A model generated the notes under the pieces. It was given only the letters and a program-made list of their open reading frames with translations, searched no databases and had not been told where the DNA came from. From contig NZ_JAATUR010000004.1 of NCBI RefSeq assembly GCF_011881725.1, positions 1-64,000 of the forward strand: 64,000 nt of DNA, read 5' to 3'. The DNA comes from Escherichia coli. GTDB lineage: Bacteria > Pseudomonadota > Gammaproteobacteria > Enterobacterales > Enterobacteriaceae. The position numbers and the translations under genes are program-made. Positions 1-14,431 of this stretch are shown in pieces; positions within the stretch are counted from its first letter, which is position 1; the number at the start of each line of letters is the position of its first letter.

Positions 1-402
<402 letters not shown>

Positions 403-415
403 TTAACCCTTAGGC

Positions 416-2542
<2,127 letters not shown>

Positions 2543-2557
2543 TTATCTTTTAGGCGT

Positions 2558-2626
2558 TCAATTTAAGTAGCCCAAAGCGGGCTGCTTACTGGAAGCGCCC
2601 GCCTGGTGACTAAAACTCCGAAGGGA
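2558..2626 (-). other. Relic of the K-12-type S7 C-terminal extension
   Basis: Directly after the rpsG TAA, the same frame stays open for 22 codons (SLRSFSHQAGASSKQPALGY, then LN) to a TGA at 2558-2560. As I recall, this is exactly the tail of K-12 S7, which has a leucine codon in place of this TAA and is therefore 179 residues long (156+1+22). Here the stretch is untranslated intergenic DNA before fusA, unless the stop is read through. Confidence 0.8.
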
Positions 2627-3671
<1,045 letters not shown>

Positions 3672-3693
3672 GAAATATACAACGATCCCGCCA

Positions 3694-3981
3694 TCACCAG
3701 GCCAACTGGCTGGTATGCTTAACCGTAAGTCTGACGAAATCAGTATAGTCAATCCGGATGACGCTGTTCGAAATTTGACCAATCAAACCACGGGCAATGA
3801 GGTCTTCGTTCAGGGCATAAACCTTAATGGGGGCATTAAGCAGACTTTCAAGGTGGCAGTTACCGCCAACTGCGGCAATGACGCCATCCTGCAATAACAG
3901 TAGTTCATCTCCCTCACTAAGCAGACGCAGCAGCGCAGGAAAATCTGTCAGCCAGGGTGAGCGGTGTAATGTGTGCAGCAT
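3694..3981 (-). CDS. tusB: Sulfurtransferase complex subunit TusB
   Basis: TusB is the small DsrH-like subunit of the TusBCD heterohexamer, which relays sulfur from TusA to TusE and MnmA for 2-thiolation of U34 in Lys, Glu and Gln tRNAs. The protein is 95 residues ([14 protein letters not shown]...), the usual length. It is the last gene of tusDCB and starts 7 bp after tusC. Compared with K-12 TusB as I remember it, about a dozen residues differ, far more than in the flanking ribosomal genes. Confidence 0.95.
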   Translation of the reverse strand: MLHTLHRSPWLTDFPALLRLLSEGDELLLLQDGVIAAVGGNCHLESLLNAPIKVYALNEDLIARGLIGQISNSVIRIDYTDFVRLTVKHTSQLAW

Positions 3982-3988
3982 GTACGCC

Positions 3989-4347
3989 TCAAAATCTCAA
4001 AATAACATCGTAGTTGTCGAGTTCCTGCCGAAGTGCTTCCGGTTCGAGGGGAGTGGCCTCCACTACGAATGAAGTCTGCATGACTAACCCACGTTCGCGC
4101 AGAGAAGCCGCACAAACCCAACACTGTTCAATGTCATATAGACCCAGCAGCTTAAAGGTGGCGATATAATCACGTGCCAGCACAACATCGGGCTTTTGTT
4201 CTGGCAGAAGCTGAAAAACGCCATCGGCGATAAAGAAGACGGCGAGATCGTCAGTTAAAGCGGAGGTTGCGAGTAAAGCATCTAATCCCTCGCGGCCAGC
4301 AGCGGTGCCATGAGGCGCAGTAGAAAAGACAAACGCAATTCGTTTCA

Positions 4348-4348
<1 letters not shown>
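3989..4348 (-). CDS. tusC: Sulfurtransferase complex subunit TusC
   Basis: TusC is the DsrF-like subunit of the TusBCD sulfur relay. The 119-residue protein begins [14 protein letters not shown], the beta-strand and loop typical of DsrE-fold proteins, and ends NYDVILRF. Its start codon overlaps the tusD stop by one base (4348), which suggests translational coupling. It sits between tusD and tusB in one operon. Confidence 0.95.
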
Positions 4349-5456
<1,108 letters not shown>

Positions 5457-5581
5457 GAAAAAAAACACTCCTTTTCAGGAGCCTGTCGTTAACTTTTCAG
5501 GGCAGGCTCATTAATGATGCGGGTAATTAAATTAATACAGCGGAGGTTCCGCTTTCCAGCACTAATTATATCCGGCCTGCA

Positions 5582-5612
5582 ATAAAAAAAACGCCGCCTG
5601 GTCAGGCGGCGG
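5582..5612 (-). terminator. fkpA rho-independent terminator
   Basis: On the minus strand CCGCCGCCTGACCAGGCGGCG is followed by a run of eight T. The GC-rich stem with a short loop lies just after the fkpA stop at 5623. Confidence 0.9.
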
Positions 5613-5622
5613 TTCTTAATGC

Positions 5623-6438
5623 TTATTTTTTAGCAGAATCTGCTGCTTTAGCATCTGCTGCTTCTGGCTTCGTATCAGCCTTCGGCGCTGGTTTCACATC
5701 CAGCAGTTCTACGTCAAACACCAGGGTGGAATTCGGTGGGATCCCCGGGACACCCGCTTTGCCGTAAGCCAGCTCTGGTGGAATAACCAGTTTGATCTTA
5801 CCGCCTTTCTTAATGTTCTTCAGACCTTCAGTCCAGCCAGGGATCACGCCGTCCAGACGGAAAGAGAGCGGTTCGCCACGGGTGTAAGAGTTATCGAACT
5901 CTTTACCGTCGATCAGCGTACCTTTGTAGTTCACTACAACAGTATCGCTGTCTTTCGGTGCTTCGCCTTTACCGGCTTCAACTACCTGATAAACCAGGCC
6001 AGTTGAAGAGGTTTTAACGCCTTTCTCTTTGGCAAATTTCTCGCGGTACTCTTTACCTTTAGCTTCGTTATCAGCCGCGTCTTTTTCCATCTTTGCCTGA
6101 GCAGAAGACTTCACGCGTGCTTCAAACGCTTGCAGAGTCTGTTCGATCTCTTGATCAGACAGTTTACTCTTATCAGCAAATGCATCCTGAACACCCGCAA
6201 TCAGCTGATCTTTATCCAGTTTGATGCCCAGTTTTTCTTGTTCTTTTAGAGAGTTTTCCATGTAACGACCCAGCGAAGCACCCAGCGCATAAGCTGATTT
6301 CTGATCGTCATTTTTGAACGCTGCTTTGCTGTCAGCAGTTGTAGCAGGTTTTGCAGCTTCGGCAGCAAAAGTGATTGGTGCATGCAGGGCAACGGCCATT
6401 GTGGTCGCCAGCAGCGTTACTTTAAACAGTGATTTCAT
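5623..6438 (-). CDS. fkpA: FkpA, periplasmic FKBP-type peptidyl-prolyl isomerase and chaperone
   Basis: FkpA helps outer-membrane and periplasmic proteins fold and catalyses Xaa-Pro isomerisation. The 271-residue precursor has a signal peptide (MKSLFKVTLLATTMAVALHA, cleaved after about residue 25, TFAAEA). A helical dimerisation region rich in Lys/Glu (about 35-135) comes next, then an FKBP domain (about 145-255) with VVNYKGTLIDGKEFDNS and PPNSTLVFDVELLDV. The Ala/Lys-rich C-tail is normal. It is monocistronic and divergent from slyX. In E. coli it belongs to the sigmaE envelope-stress regulon; I did not find a clear sigmaE -35 box here. Confidence 0.97.
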   Translation of the reverse strand: MKSLFKVTLLATTMAVALHAPITFAAEAAKPATTADSKAAFKNDDQKSAYALGASLGRYMENSLKEQEKLGIKLDKDQLIAGVQDAFADKSKLSDQEIEQTLQAFEARVKSSAQAKMEKDAADNEAKGKEYREKFAKEKGVKTSSTGLVYQVVEAGKGEAPKDSDTVVVNYKGTLIDGKEFDNSYTRGEPLSFRLDGVIPGWTEGLKNIKKGGKIKLVIPPELAYGKAGVPGIPPNSTLVFDVELLDVKPAPKADTKPEAADAKAADSAKK

Positions 6439-6657
6439 CCATATCTCCAGGATCGGGGCATCTCACCCCTGGGTTAACTATTATCAGAAGGGTACTATAA
6501 AGCGTTGTCGAACAAATCTACATACAGACACGCCCTATTATCATCTATTTTCAGACTCTTTTTGTTTAAATTAGTTTCGATGACCGCGAAATGGTGCTGT
6601 CCCGGACAGCAAAGTTAAGTAGAATCCGCAGCGACCATTCGACAAAAGAGGTGAATC

Positions 6658-6876
6658 ATGCAGGATTTATCAATGGAAGCACGCCTGGCAGAGCTGGAGA
6701 GCCGACTGGCTTTTCAGGAAATCACCATTGAAGAACTGAACGTCACGGTGACCGCTCATGAAATGGAGATGGCGAAACTGCGCGATCATCTGCGTCTGCT
6801 GACCGAAAAGTTAAAAGCCAGCCAGCCATCGAATATCGCGTCACAGGCTGAAGAAACGCCACCGCCGCATTATTAA
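6658..6876 (+). CDS. slyX: SlyX family protein
   Basis: This is a 72-residue, highly charged protein with heptad-like spacing ([19 protein letters not shown]...), predicted to be one long coiled coil. Its function is unknown; the family is named for its position next to slyD. The ATG at 6658 is preceded by AAAGAGG. It is transcribed divergently from fkpA and converges on slyD, with a shared terminator. Confidence 0.95.
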   Translation: MQDLSMEARLAELESRLAFQEITIEELNVTVTAHEMEMAKLRDHLRLLTEKLKASQPSNIASQAEETPPPHY

Positions 6877-6879
6877 GGC

Positions 6880-6910
6880 GAAAAAAAGCGGGGAATCCCC
6901 CGCTTTTTTG
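6880..6910. terminator. Bidirectional terminator between slyX and slyD
   Basis: AAAAAAAGCGGGG, a short loop and CCCCGCTTTTTT form a stem with an A-tract on one side and a T-tract on the other. It can terminate both slyX (plus) and slyD (minus). Confidence 0.92.
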
Positions 6911-6924
6911 TTACCTTTTCGGTA

Positions 6925-7515
6925 TTAGTGGCAACCGCAACCGCCGTTACCTTTACCGCCACAGCAGCCTTCGCCACCGTGTTCATGACCGTGATCGTGG
7001 CCATGACCGCCGCAGCAACCGTCGTGGTCGTGATCGTGGTGATGATCGTGCGCGCCGTGAACGTGACCATGAGCCAGTTCTTCTTCAGTCGCTTCACGAA
7101 TCGCCACAACTTCAACGTTGAATTTCAGGTTCTGGCCAGCCAGCATGTGGTTACCATCAACCACCACGTGATCGTCTTCAACCGCAGTGATTTCAACCGG
7201 TACCGGCCCCTGGTCGGTTTCAGCCAGGAAACGCATACCTACCTGCAGTTCGTCAACGCCCATAAATACGTCTTTAGGCACGCGCTGCACCAGATTTTCG
7301 TCGTACTGACCGTAAGCGTCGTTCGCGCCAACAGCTACATCAAATTTGTCGCCAACTTCATGACCTTCCAGCGCCGTTTCCAGGCCAGAGATCAGGGAAC
7401 CGTGACCATGCAGGTAGTCCAGCGGCGCACTCACCGGAGACTCATCAACCAATACACCGTCTTCTGTACGTACCTGATAGGCCAGGCTGACCACCAAGTC
7501 TTTTGCTACTTTCAT
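6925..7515 (-). CDS. slyD: SlyD, FKBP-type isomerase and nickel metallochaperone
   Basis: SlyD is a cytoplasmic prolyl isomerase, chaperone and Ni(II) donor for hydrogenase maturation (with HypB). The 196-residue protein has the FKBP core in two parts (residues 1-70 and 130-150) around the insert-in-flap chaperone domain. From about residue 148 the tail is very rich in His, Cys, Asp and Gly, ending GGKGNGGCGCH; this is the metal-binding tail. Full length and intact. It has about 95 bp of its own upstream sequence after yheV. Confidence 0.97.
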   Translation of the reverse strand: MKVAKDLVVSLAYQVRTEDGVLVDESPVSAPLDYLHGHGSLISGLETALEGHEVGDKFDVAVGANDAYGQYDENLVQRVPKDVFMGVDELQVGMRFLAETDQGPVPVEITAVEDDHVVVDGNHMLAGQNLKFNVEVVAIREATEEELAHGHVHGAHDHHHDHDHDGCCGGHGHDHGHEHGGEGCCGGKGNGGCGCH

Positions 7516-7609
7516 GATATCTCCTGAGCATGAGAAGAATAGTGGCGCAGATTGTAGCGGAATTCTGCAGCCGTGTACTCACTAGCTTAAAAAAACTCGG
7601 CGCATATCG

Positions 7610-7810
7610 CTAGTCCGGATGAAAAATCCCGATAACTTGCTCATCTTTGCGAACGTGATCGCGGGCTTCTTTGTCGGCTTCACGCATCTGGTGTCCGCAC
7701 TTAACACATTCAACAATATCAATATTATTTTCGCGCCACATCGCCATTGAATCCTGCGCCTGACAGGCCGGGCATTTTGCGCCCGCGATAAACCGTTTTC
7801 GGATTGCCAT
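7610..7810 (-). CDS. yheV: YheV, small zinc-ribbon protein
   Basis: This 66-residue protein has two Cys pairs, CPAC (residues about 13-16) and CVKC (about 36-39), which fit a zinc ribbon. Its function is unknown. It starts MAIRKRFIAGAKCP, 9 bp after the kefB stop, so it is the distal gene of kefG-kefB-yheV. Confidence 0.92.
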   Translation of the reverse strand: MAIRKRFIAGAKCPACQAQDSMAMWRENNIDIVECVKCGHQMREADKEARDHVRKDEQVIGIFHPD

Positions 7811-7819
7811 CTTTACCCT

Positions 7820-9625
7820 CTACTCAAATTCATCCCAGCCGTCCAGCTGGCGTCGTTCTTGTTGCATCTCACGCTGGAAAATCTCTTCCAGTTCGCGTCG
7901 GGCTTCCCTGGCGCGAGAAATTTGTACGGTATCGGCATGCATCGGGATTAATTCCCGCAGCATCCGCATATCCAGGCGGCGAAAATGCAGTTGCGCCCGT
8001 TGCGCCTGATGCGGATGCATGCCAAGCGTGACCAACGTTTTGCGCCCCAACTCTAACGCACTGGAGAATGTTTCACGGGAAAACTGCGTCACTCCCGCCT
8101 GTAATAACTCATGCGCTTCCACACGTCCGCGAGCTCGCGCAAGAATATGCAAATGCGGAAAATGCTGCTGGCAAATCTCCACCAGCTTCATGGTATCTTC
8201 CGGTTCGTTACAGGTGATAACGATAGAGTCTGCGGCCTCTGCGCCCGCAGAACGTAGAAGATCAACCTGCGTAGCGTCGCCGTAATAAACTTTGTAGCCA
8301 TATTTGCGCATCAGGTTAACGGCGCTGATGTCCCGCTCCAGCACGGTAATACGCATTTTATTCGCCATCAGCAAACGACCAATCACCTGACCAAAACGTC
8401 CGAATCCCACGATAATCACCTGCGGTTTATCATCGTTGACCCACGGTTTTTCATCCTCCTCTTCCGGGGCGTTGAACTGGCGGGATAGCCATTTATCCAC
8501 CAGCTTCATCAGCAGCGGCGTGGTCATCATGGAAAGCGTCACCGTCACCAGCAACAGCGCCATCTGATCGCCCTGAAACAGCCGTTGCGAAGAAGCCGTA
8601 GAAAAGAGAACAAAGGCAAACTCGCCGCCCTGGCTCAACACACCAGCAAATTGCATCCGCTCAGAACTGCGCACGCCATACAGCCGTGCTAACAGATACA
8701 GCACGAGAATTTTCACCGCCACCAGCACAACCACGCTTACCACCACCCACAGCAGATGGGTATAGAGCACACCGAGATTGAGCGACATACCGACAGATAT
8801 AAAAAATAGCCCGAGCAGCAATCCTTTAAACGGATCAATGGCGGTTTCCAGTTCATGGCGATATTCGCTTTCTGCCAGCAACACCCCAGCAATAAACGTA
8901 CCGAGCGCCATCGACAGCCCAAGCGCATCCATAAACAATGCGGAACCCAATACCAGCAGCAGCGTCGCGGCGGTGAACACTTCCCGCACACCAGAAGCTG
9001 CAATAAAGCGGAATACCGGACGGAGCAAATAGCGCCCACCAATCAGCATGCCGACAAACGCCAGCACCTTCATACCAATTTTCATCCAGTCGAAATGTTC
9101 GTCTGCCGATCCCGCCAGCAGCGGCACTAATGCCAGCGCCGGGATCACCGCCAGATCCTGAAACAGCAGTACCGAAAAACCTAACTGCCCGGATTCGCTG
9201 CGATTCATCCCTTTCTCGCGCATCAACTGCAACGCCATTGCGGTTGAGGACATCGCAAGGCCAATTCCACCCACCACTGCCGCCTGCCAGGCAAAATTCG
9301 TGAGCATCAATAATCCCGCCAGCAACGTCGCGCTCAACAGCACCTGCGCCGCGCCTACGCCAAAAATCGAGCGCCGCAATTGCCAAAACTTGGAGGGATT
9401 CAACTCAAGCCCGATGATAAACATCAGGAACACCACGCCAAGTTCCGAAAAGTGGAGGATCTCATCGACGTCGCTAATAAACCCCAGCCCCCAGGGACCA
9501 ATCGCAATCCCTGCCAGCAAATATCCCAACACAGCGCCAATACCCAGCCGCGATGCCAGCGGCACCGCAGCCACCGCCGCGAAAAGAAACAGCACTCCTG
9601 CGAGTAAAAAATCGGAACCTTCCAT
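7820..9625 (-). CDS. kefB: KefB, glutathione-gated K+/H+ efflux antiporter
   Basis: KefB releases K+ and acidifies the cytoplasm to protect the cell from toxic electrophiles; glutathione keeps it closed and glutathione adducts open it. The 601-residue protein has an N-terminal CPA2-type membrane domain of 12-13 segments (about 1-375), a linker with an acidic cluster (EEEDEKPW), an RCK/TrkA-N domain starting [14 protein letters not shown] near 400, and a charged C-tail. Its start overlaps the kefG stop by one base, coupling it to its ancillary subunit. Confidence 0.97.
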   Translation of the reverse strand: MEGSDFLLAGVLFLFAAVAAVPLASRLGIGAVLGYLLAGIAIGPWGLGFISDVDEILHFSELGVVFLMFIIGLELNPSKFWQLRRSIFGVGAAQVLLSATLLAGLLMLTNFAWQAAVVGGIGLAMSSTAMALQLMREKGMNRSESGQLGFSVLLFQDLAVIPALALVPLLAGSADEHFDWMKIGMKVLAFVGMLIGGRYLLRPVFRFIAASGVREVFTAATLLLVLGSALFMDALGLSMALGTFIAGVLLAESEYRHELETAIDPFKGLLLGLFFISVGMSLNLGVLYTHLLWVVVSVVVLVAVKILVLYLLARLYGVRSSERMQFAGVLSQGGEFAFVLFSTASSQRLFQGDQMALLLVTVTLSMMTTPLLMKLVDKWLSRQFNAPEEEDEKPWVNDDKPQVIIVGFGRFGQVIGRLLMANKMRITVLERDISAVNLMRKYGYKVYYGDATQVDLLRSAGAEAADSIVITCNEPEDTMKLVEICQQHFPHLHILARARGRVEAHELLQAGVTQFSRETFSSALELGRKTLVTLGMHPHQAQRAQLHFRRLDMRMLRELIPMHADTVQISRAREARRELEEIFQREMQQERRQLDGWDEFE

Positions 9626-10179
9626 CAGCGACCTCCCACGGGCAGCGGATTTGCCAGCCAGTCACCGTAGGCTCTGGCGTGGCTCGCCAGCTCCTGTGCG
9701 CTTTGCCGCCTCGCCCAATAAATAATGATGGGACTTAACCAGTGCATCCGGCACATACCCGCAGCCAGTTCAAAGGGCCGCAGAACATCGCTCATTGGGT
9801 AGCGATTCAACGCGTCATAACGGTAAGCACTTTCCGGCTCGCCGGTGGTGATCACGCTACGCCAGTACTTTCCCGCCAGTTGGTTTCCTCCCGGCCCGCT
9901 GGCAAAACCACGGCTTAATACCCGGTCCAGCCACTCTTTCAGTAGCGCCGGGCAGCTATAGGTATAAAGAGGATGCTGAAAGACAATCACCTCGTGCTCG
10001 CGCAGGAGTGCCTGCTCACGGGGGATATCAATAAAAAAATCGGGATAGTGCGCGTAAAGGTCGTGCACGGTAACATTGCTGAGCTGCATGGCCGGTTTAA
10101 GCAGTACCCGGTTTGCCACCGAGTCCTGAGATTCCGGATGGGCATACAGCAGCAAAACTTTCGCTGGCTGAGACATCAT
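9625..10179 (-). CDS. kefG: KefG, ancillary oxidoreductase subunit of KefB
   Basis: KefG is a flavodoxin-fold NAD(P)H-quinone oxidoreductase-like protein required for full KefB activity. The 184-residue protein has the fold's first strand and loop ([20 protein letters not shown]) and the conserved [21 protein letters not shown] segment. It is upstream of kefB and overlaps it by one base. The start MMSQPAK is used; the second Met is equally possible. Confidence 0.95.
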   Translation of the reverse strand: MMSQPAKVLLLYAHPESQDSVANRVLLKPAMQLSNVTVHDLYAHYPDFFIDIPREQALLREHEVIVFQHPLYTYSCPALLKEWLDRVLSRGFASGPGGNQLAGKYWRSVITTGEPESAYRYDALNRYPMSDVLRPFELAAGMCRMHWLSPIIIYWARRQSAQELASHARAYGDWLANPLPVGGR

Positions 10180-10260
10180 CCCCCTCCCGGTATGGTTTTT
10201 GTGTATAGTCGCTGTTTTGGGCTACCATTGCGCCCGGTGCGGCAGCTCGCCCATACATTA

Positions 10261-10278
10261 CATTATCATAATGATAAG
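10261..10278. promoter_or_regulatory. Fur-box-like hexamer repeat between kefG and yheS
   Basis: CATTAT-CATAAT-GATAAG fits three adjacent NATWAT hexamers at 17 of 18 positions and contains the palindrome TTATCAT-A-ATGATAA. It sits 29 bp before the yheS start and 82 bp before kefG. Fur binding is only inferred from this match. Confidence 0.35.
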
Positions 10279-10306
10279 TTAACATAGTCTGAACATACGG
10301 CGCCTT

Positions 10307-12220
10307 ATGATTGTTTTCTCCTCGTTACAAATTCGTCGCGGCGTGCGCGTCCTGCTGGATAATGCCACCGCCACCATCAACCCCGGGCAGAAAGTCGGCC
10401 TGGTGGGTAAAAACGGCTGTGGTAAATCTACCCTGCTGGCATTGCTGAAAAATGAAATCAGCGCCGACGGCGGCAGCTACACCTTTCCGGGAAGCTGGCA
10501 ACTGGCGTGGGTGAATCAGGAAACACCGGCGCTACCGCAAGCAGCGCTGGAATACGTCATTGATGGCGACCGCGAATATCGCCAACTGGAAGCGCAGCTG
10601 CACGACGCCAACGAACGTAACGATGGGCACGCCATCGCCACTATTCACGGCAAACTGGACGCTATCGACGCATGGAGCATTCGTTCTCGTGCCGCCAGCC
10701 TGCTGCACGGGCTGGGTTTTAGCAATGAACAACTGGAGCGCCCGGTGAGTGATTTCTCCGGTGGCTGGCGTATGCGTCTTAACCTCGCCCAGGCACTGAT
10801 TTGCCGTTCAGACTTACTGCTGCTCGACGAACCGACGAACCACCTCGATCTTGATGCTGTTATCTGGCTGGAAAAATGGTTGAAGAGCTATCAGGGCACG
10901 CTGATCCTGATCTCCCACGACCGCGACTTCCTCGATCCCATCGTCGATAAAATTATTCATATCGAACAACAAAGCATGTTCGAGTACACCGGCAACTACA
11001 GCTCGTTTGAAGTGCAGCGCGCTACCCGTCTGGCGCAGCAACAGGCGATGTACGAAAGCCAGCAAGAACGTGTGGCGCATCTGCAAAGTTATATCGACCG
11101 TTTCCGTGCCAAAGCCACCAAAGCGAAGCAGGCACAGAGCCGTATTAAGATGCTTGAGCGTATGGAGTTGATTGCTCCCGCGCACGTCGACAACCCGTTC
11201 CGCTTTAGCTTCCGCGCACCGGAAAGCCTGCCTAATCCGCTACTTAAGATGGAAAAGGTCAGTGCAGGCTATGGCGATCGCATTATTCTCGACTCGATTA
11301 AACTGAATCTGGTCCCCGGTTCACGCATTGGTCTGTTAGGCCGCAACGGCGCGGGTAAATCAACATTAATCAAACTGTTAGCCGGTGAACTTGCACCAAT
11401 TAGCGGTGAAATTGGTCTGGCGAAAGGGATCAAACTCGGCTACTTCGCCCAGCATCAACTGGAGTACCTGCGCGCCGACGAATCGCCTATTCAACATCTG
11501 GCACGTTTAGCGCCGCAGGAGCTGGAGCAAAAACTGCGTGACTACCTCGGCGGATTTGGTTTCCAGGGCGATAAAGTGACTGAAGAAACACGCCGTTTCT
11601 CCGGTGGCGAAAAAGCGCGTCTGGTGCTGGCATTAATCGTCTGGCAGCGCCCGAATCTGTTGCTGCTCGACGAACCGACTAACCACCTTGACCTCGACAT
11701 GCGCCAGGCACTCACCGAAGCGTTGATCGAGTTCGAAGGCGCGCTGGTTGTCGTCTCGCACGACCGCCATTTGCTGCGTTCCACTACAGACGATCTCTAT
11801 CTGGTTCACGATCGTAAAGTCGAACCGTTCGACGGCGATCTGGAAGATTATCAACAGTGGTTGAGCGACGTACAAAAGCAGGAAAACCAAACCGACGACG
11901 CGCCAAAAGAGAACGCTAACAGCGCTCAGGCACGTAAAGATCAGAAGCGTCGGGAAGCAGAACTGCGTGCGCAAACCCAGCCGCTGCGTAAAGAAATCGC
12001 CCGTCTGGAAAAAGAGATGGAGAAGCTGAACGCACAACTGGCGCAGGCCGAAGAAAAACTGGGCGACAGCGAGCTATATGACCAAAGCCGTAAAGCAGAA
12101 CTGACTGCCTGCCTGCAACAACAAGCCAGTGCTAAGTCAGGACTGGAAGAGTGCGAAATGGCGTGGCTGGAAGCCCAGGAGCAGCTTGAGCAGATGCTGC
12201 TTGAAGGCCAAAGCAACTGA
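10307..12220 (+). CDS. yheS: YheS, ABC-F family ATPase
   Basis: ABC-F proteins bind the ribosomal E site and help resolve stalled complexes. The 637-residue soluble protein has two ATPase domains. The first has Walker A GKNGCGKST (about residue 35), signature FSGGWR and Walker B LLLLDEPTNHLD; the second has GRNGAGKST, FSGGEKAR and again LLLLDEPTNHLD. Between them is the linker with the long helices of the P-site tRNA motif (about 245-310), and the C-terminus is a charged coiled coil (about 535-635). The ATG of yheT overlaps its stop. Confidence 0.96.
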   Translation: MIVFSSLQIRRGVRVLLDNATATINPGQKVGLVGKNGCGKSTLLALLKNEISADGGSYTFPGSWQLAWVNQETPALPQAALEYVIDGDREYRQLEAQLHDANERNDGHAIATIHGKLDAIDAWSIRSRAASLLHGLGFSNEQLERPVSDFSGGWRMRLNLAQALICRSDLLLLDEPTNHLDLDAVIWLEKWLKSYQGTLILISHDRDFLDPIVDKIIHIEQQSMFEYTGNYSSFEVQRATRLAQQQAMYESQQERVAHLQSYIDRFRAKATKAKQAQSRIKMLERMELIAPAHVDNPFRFSFRAPESLPNPLLKMEKVSAGYGDRIILDSIKLNLVPGSRIGLLGRNGAGKSTLIKLLAGELAPISGEIGLAKGIKLGYFAQHQLEYLRADESPIQHLARLAPQELEQKLRDYLGGFGFQGDKVTEETRRFSGGEKARLVLALIVWQRPNLLLLDEPTNHLDLDMRQALTEALIEFEGALVVVSHDRHLLRSTTDDLYLVHDRKVEPFDGDLEDYQQWLSDVQKQENQTDDAPKENANSAQARKDQKRREAELRAQTQPLRKEIARLEKEMEKLNAQLAQAEEKLGDSELYDQSRKAELTACLQQQASAKSGLEECEMAWLEAQEQLEQMLLEGQSN

Positions 12221-13242
12221 TGGCGCAGATAACGACGACCGATGCCAATGAATTCAGCAGCAGTGCTGAATTCATCCCCATGCGCGGCTTTCGCAATTGT
12301 CATCTCCAAACCATGCTGCCACGTCTGTTTCGCCGTCAGGTGAAATTCACCCCGCACTGGCAGCGGCTGGAGTTGCCCGACGGCGATTTTGTCGATCTCG
12401 CGTGGAGTGAAGACCCCGAACAGGCGCGGCATAAACCGCGTTTAGTGGTGTTTCACGGGCTGGAAGGGAGTCTGAATAGCCCTTACGCCCACGGTCTGGT
12501 TGAGGCGGCGCAAAAGCGCGGCTGGCTGGGCGTGGTGATGCATTTTCGCGGATGCAGCGGTGAACCAAACCGTATGCACCGCATTTACCATTCGGGCGAA
12601 ACCGAAGACGCCAGTTGGTTTTTACGCTGGCTGCAACGCGAATTTGGTCATGCGCCAACGGCTGCAGTCGGCTATTCGCTCGGCGGTAATATGCTGGCCT
12701 GTCTGCTGGCCAAAGAAGGTAATGATGTCCCGATTGGTGCGGCGGTGATTGTCTCCGCGCCGTTTGTGCTGGAAGCCTGTAGTTACCATATGGAAAAGGG
12801 CTTTTCCCGCGTTTATCAGCGTTACTTGTTGAACCTGCTAAAAGCTAATGCGGCGCGCAAACTGGCGGCCTACCCCGGTACGCTGCCGATTAATCTCGCT
12901 CAGTTGAAATCAGTACGCCGCATCCGCGAATTCGACGATCTGATCACCGCCAAAATTCACGGCTACGCCGATGCTATCGACTATTATCGTCAGTGTAGCG
13001 CCATGCCAATGCTCAATCGGATCGCCAAACCGACGCTGATTATTCACGCCAAAGACGATCCGTTTATGGATCATCAGGTGATCCCGAAACCGGAAAATCT
13101 TCCCCCGCAAGTAGAGTATCAACTGACCGAACATGGGGGGCATGTTGGTTTTATTGGCGGCACATTACTTCACCCGCAAATGTGGCTAGAATCACGCATT
13201 CCTGACTGGTTAACAACGTATCTGGAGGCGAAATCATGTTGA
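12220..13242 (+). CDS. yheT: YheT, predicted alpha/beta hydrolase (AB-hydrolase 4 family)
   Basis: This 340-residue protein resembles carboxylesterases of the YheT/EMB8/ABHD1-3 group. The nucleophile elbow is GYSLGG with Ser153, an acidic residue lies in [10 protein letters not shown], and the catalytic His is in TEHGGHVGF. The oxyanion-hole strand is VVFHGLEGS. The substrate is unknown. It overlaps yheS by one base and yheU by seven, so yheSTU is one operon. Confidence 0.93.
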   Translation: MAQITTTDANEFSSSAEFIPMRGFRNCHLQTMLPRLFRRQVKFTPHWQRLELPDGDFVDLAWSEDPEQARHKPRLVVFHGLEGSLNSPYAHGLVEAAQKRGWLGVVMHFRGCSGEPNRMHRIYHSGETEDASWFLRWLQREFGHAPTAAVGYSLGGNMLACLLAKEGNDVPIGAAVIVSAPFVLEACSYHMEKGFSRVYQRYLLNLLKANAARKLAAYPGTLPINLAQLKSVRRIREFDDLITAKIHGYADAIDYYRQCSAMPMLNRIAKPTLIIHAKDDPFMDHQVIPKPENLPPQVEYQLTEHGGHVGFIGGTLLHPQMWLESRIPDWLTTYLEAKSC

Positions 13243-13454
13243 TTCCCTGGCAAGACCTCTCCCCTGAAACGCTGGAAAATTTAATTGAAAGCTTTGTGTT
13301 ACGCGAAGGCACCGATTATGGTGAACATGAGCGCACGCTTGAACAGAAAGTCGCCGACGTCAAACGCCACCTACAGTGCGGAGAAGCGGTACTGGTATGG
13401 TCGGAACTGCACGAGACGGTCAATATCATGCCGCGCAGTCAGTTTCGCGAATAA
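13236..13454 (+). CDS. yheU: YheU, UPF0270 family protein
   Basis: This small acidic 72-residue protein ([20 protein letters not shown]...) is conserved in gammaproteobacteria and has no assigned function. It overlaps the yheT 3' end by seven bases and precedes prkB by 53 bp. No membrane segment or metal-binding motif is visible. Confidence 0.94.
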   Translation: MLIPWQDLSPETLENLIESFVLREGTDYGEHERTLEQKVADVKRHLQCGEAVLVWSELHETVNIMPRSQFRE

Positions 13455-13507
13455 CCTGCAACCGTCGGCGGACGAAATAATAATGATAGCCAAGTCATGG
13501 AGTTACT

Positions 13508-14377
13508 ATGTCTGCCAAACATCCGGTCATTGCGGTAACAGGATCCAGCGGCGCGGGAACCACCACCACTAGCCTCGCGTTTCGTAAAATATTCGCGCAG
13601 TTAAATCTGCAAGCAGCCGAGGTGGAAGGCGACAGTTTTCATCGCTATACCCGTCCCGAGATGGACATGGCGATCCGCAAGGCGCGCGATGCCGGACGGC
13701 ATATCAGCTACTTCGGCCCCGAGGCCAACGACTTCGGCCTGCTGGAACAGACTTTTATTGAATACGGCCAAAGCGGCAAAGGGAAATCACGCAAATATCT
13801 GCATACCTACGACGAAGCCGTACCGTGGAATCAGGTGCCAGGCACTTTCACTCCGTGGCAACCTCTGCCAGAACCCACCGATGTACTGTTTTATGAAGGT
13901 TTACACGGCGGCGTGGTCACACCACAACATAACGTCGCGCAGCATGTGGATTTACTGGTTGGCGTGGTGCCTATCGTTAACCTGGAGTGGATCCAAAAGC
14001 TTATCCGCGACACCAGCGAGCGCGGGCACTCACGAGAGGCGGTGATGGACTCGGTAGTGCGTTCAATGGAAGACTATATCAACTACATCACGCCGCAATT
14101 TTCCCGCACTCATATTAACTTCCAGCGCGTCCCCACCGTCGACACTTCAAACCCCTTCGCCGCAAAAGGTATTCCATCGCTGGATGAGAGCTTTGTGGTG
14201 ATTCATTTTCGTAACCTGGAAGGGATCGATTTCCCCTGGTTACTGGCGATGGTGCAAGGCTCATTCATTTCCCACATCAATACATTAGTGGTTCCGGGCG
14301 GCAAAATGGGTCTGGCAATGGAGTTAATTATGCTGCCGCTGGTGCAACGATTGATGGAAGGGAAGAAAATCGAGTAA
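13508..14377 (+). CDS. prkB: Phosphoribulokinase-like protein PrkB
   Basis: This 289-residue protein is a class I phosphoribulokinase homologue in an organism with no Calvin cycle, so its real substrate is unknown. The N-terminal nucleotide loop is GSSGAGTTTTS, in which the usual Walker Lys is replaced by Thr, as I recall is also true of proteobacterial phosphoribulokinases. Other family blocks visible are EGDSFHRY, FGPEANDF and FYEGLHGG. It is the last gene of yheSTU-prkB, with a terminator behind it. Confidence 0.93.
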   Translation: MSAKHPVIAVTGSSGAGTTTTSLAFRKIFAQLNLQAAEVEGDSFHRYTRPEMDMAIRKARDAGRHISYFGPEANDFGLLEQTFIEYGQSGKGKSRKYLHTYDEAVPWNQVPGTFTPWQPLPEPTDVLFYEGLHGGVVTPQHNVAQHVDLLVGVVPIVNLEWIQKLIRDTSERGHSREAVMDSVVRSMEDYINYITPQFSRTHINFQRVPTVDTSNPFAAKGIPSLDESFVVIHFRNLEGIDFPWLLAMVQGSFISHINTLVVPGGKMGLAMELIMLPLVQRLMEGKKIE

Positions 14378-14387
14378 CACTGCTATT

Positions 14388-14413
14388 AAGCCGGATAAAG
14401 CACTATCCGGCTT
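14388..14413. terminator. Terminator between prkB and yhfA
   Basis: AAGCCGGATA, a 6-nt loop and TATCCGGCTT form a 9-10 bp stem in the gap between the convergent genes. The U-tract is weak (TTCAC), so the terminator assignment is moderate. Confidence 0.65.
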
Positions 14414-14431
14414 CACTACGGGATAGCTACA

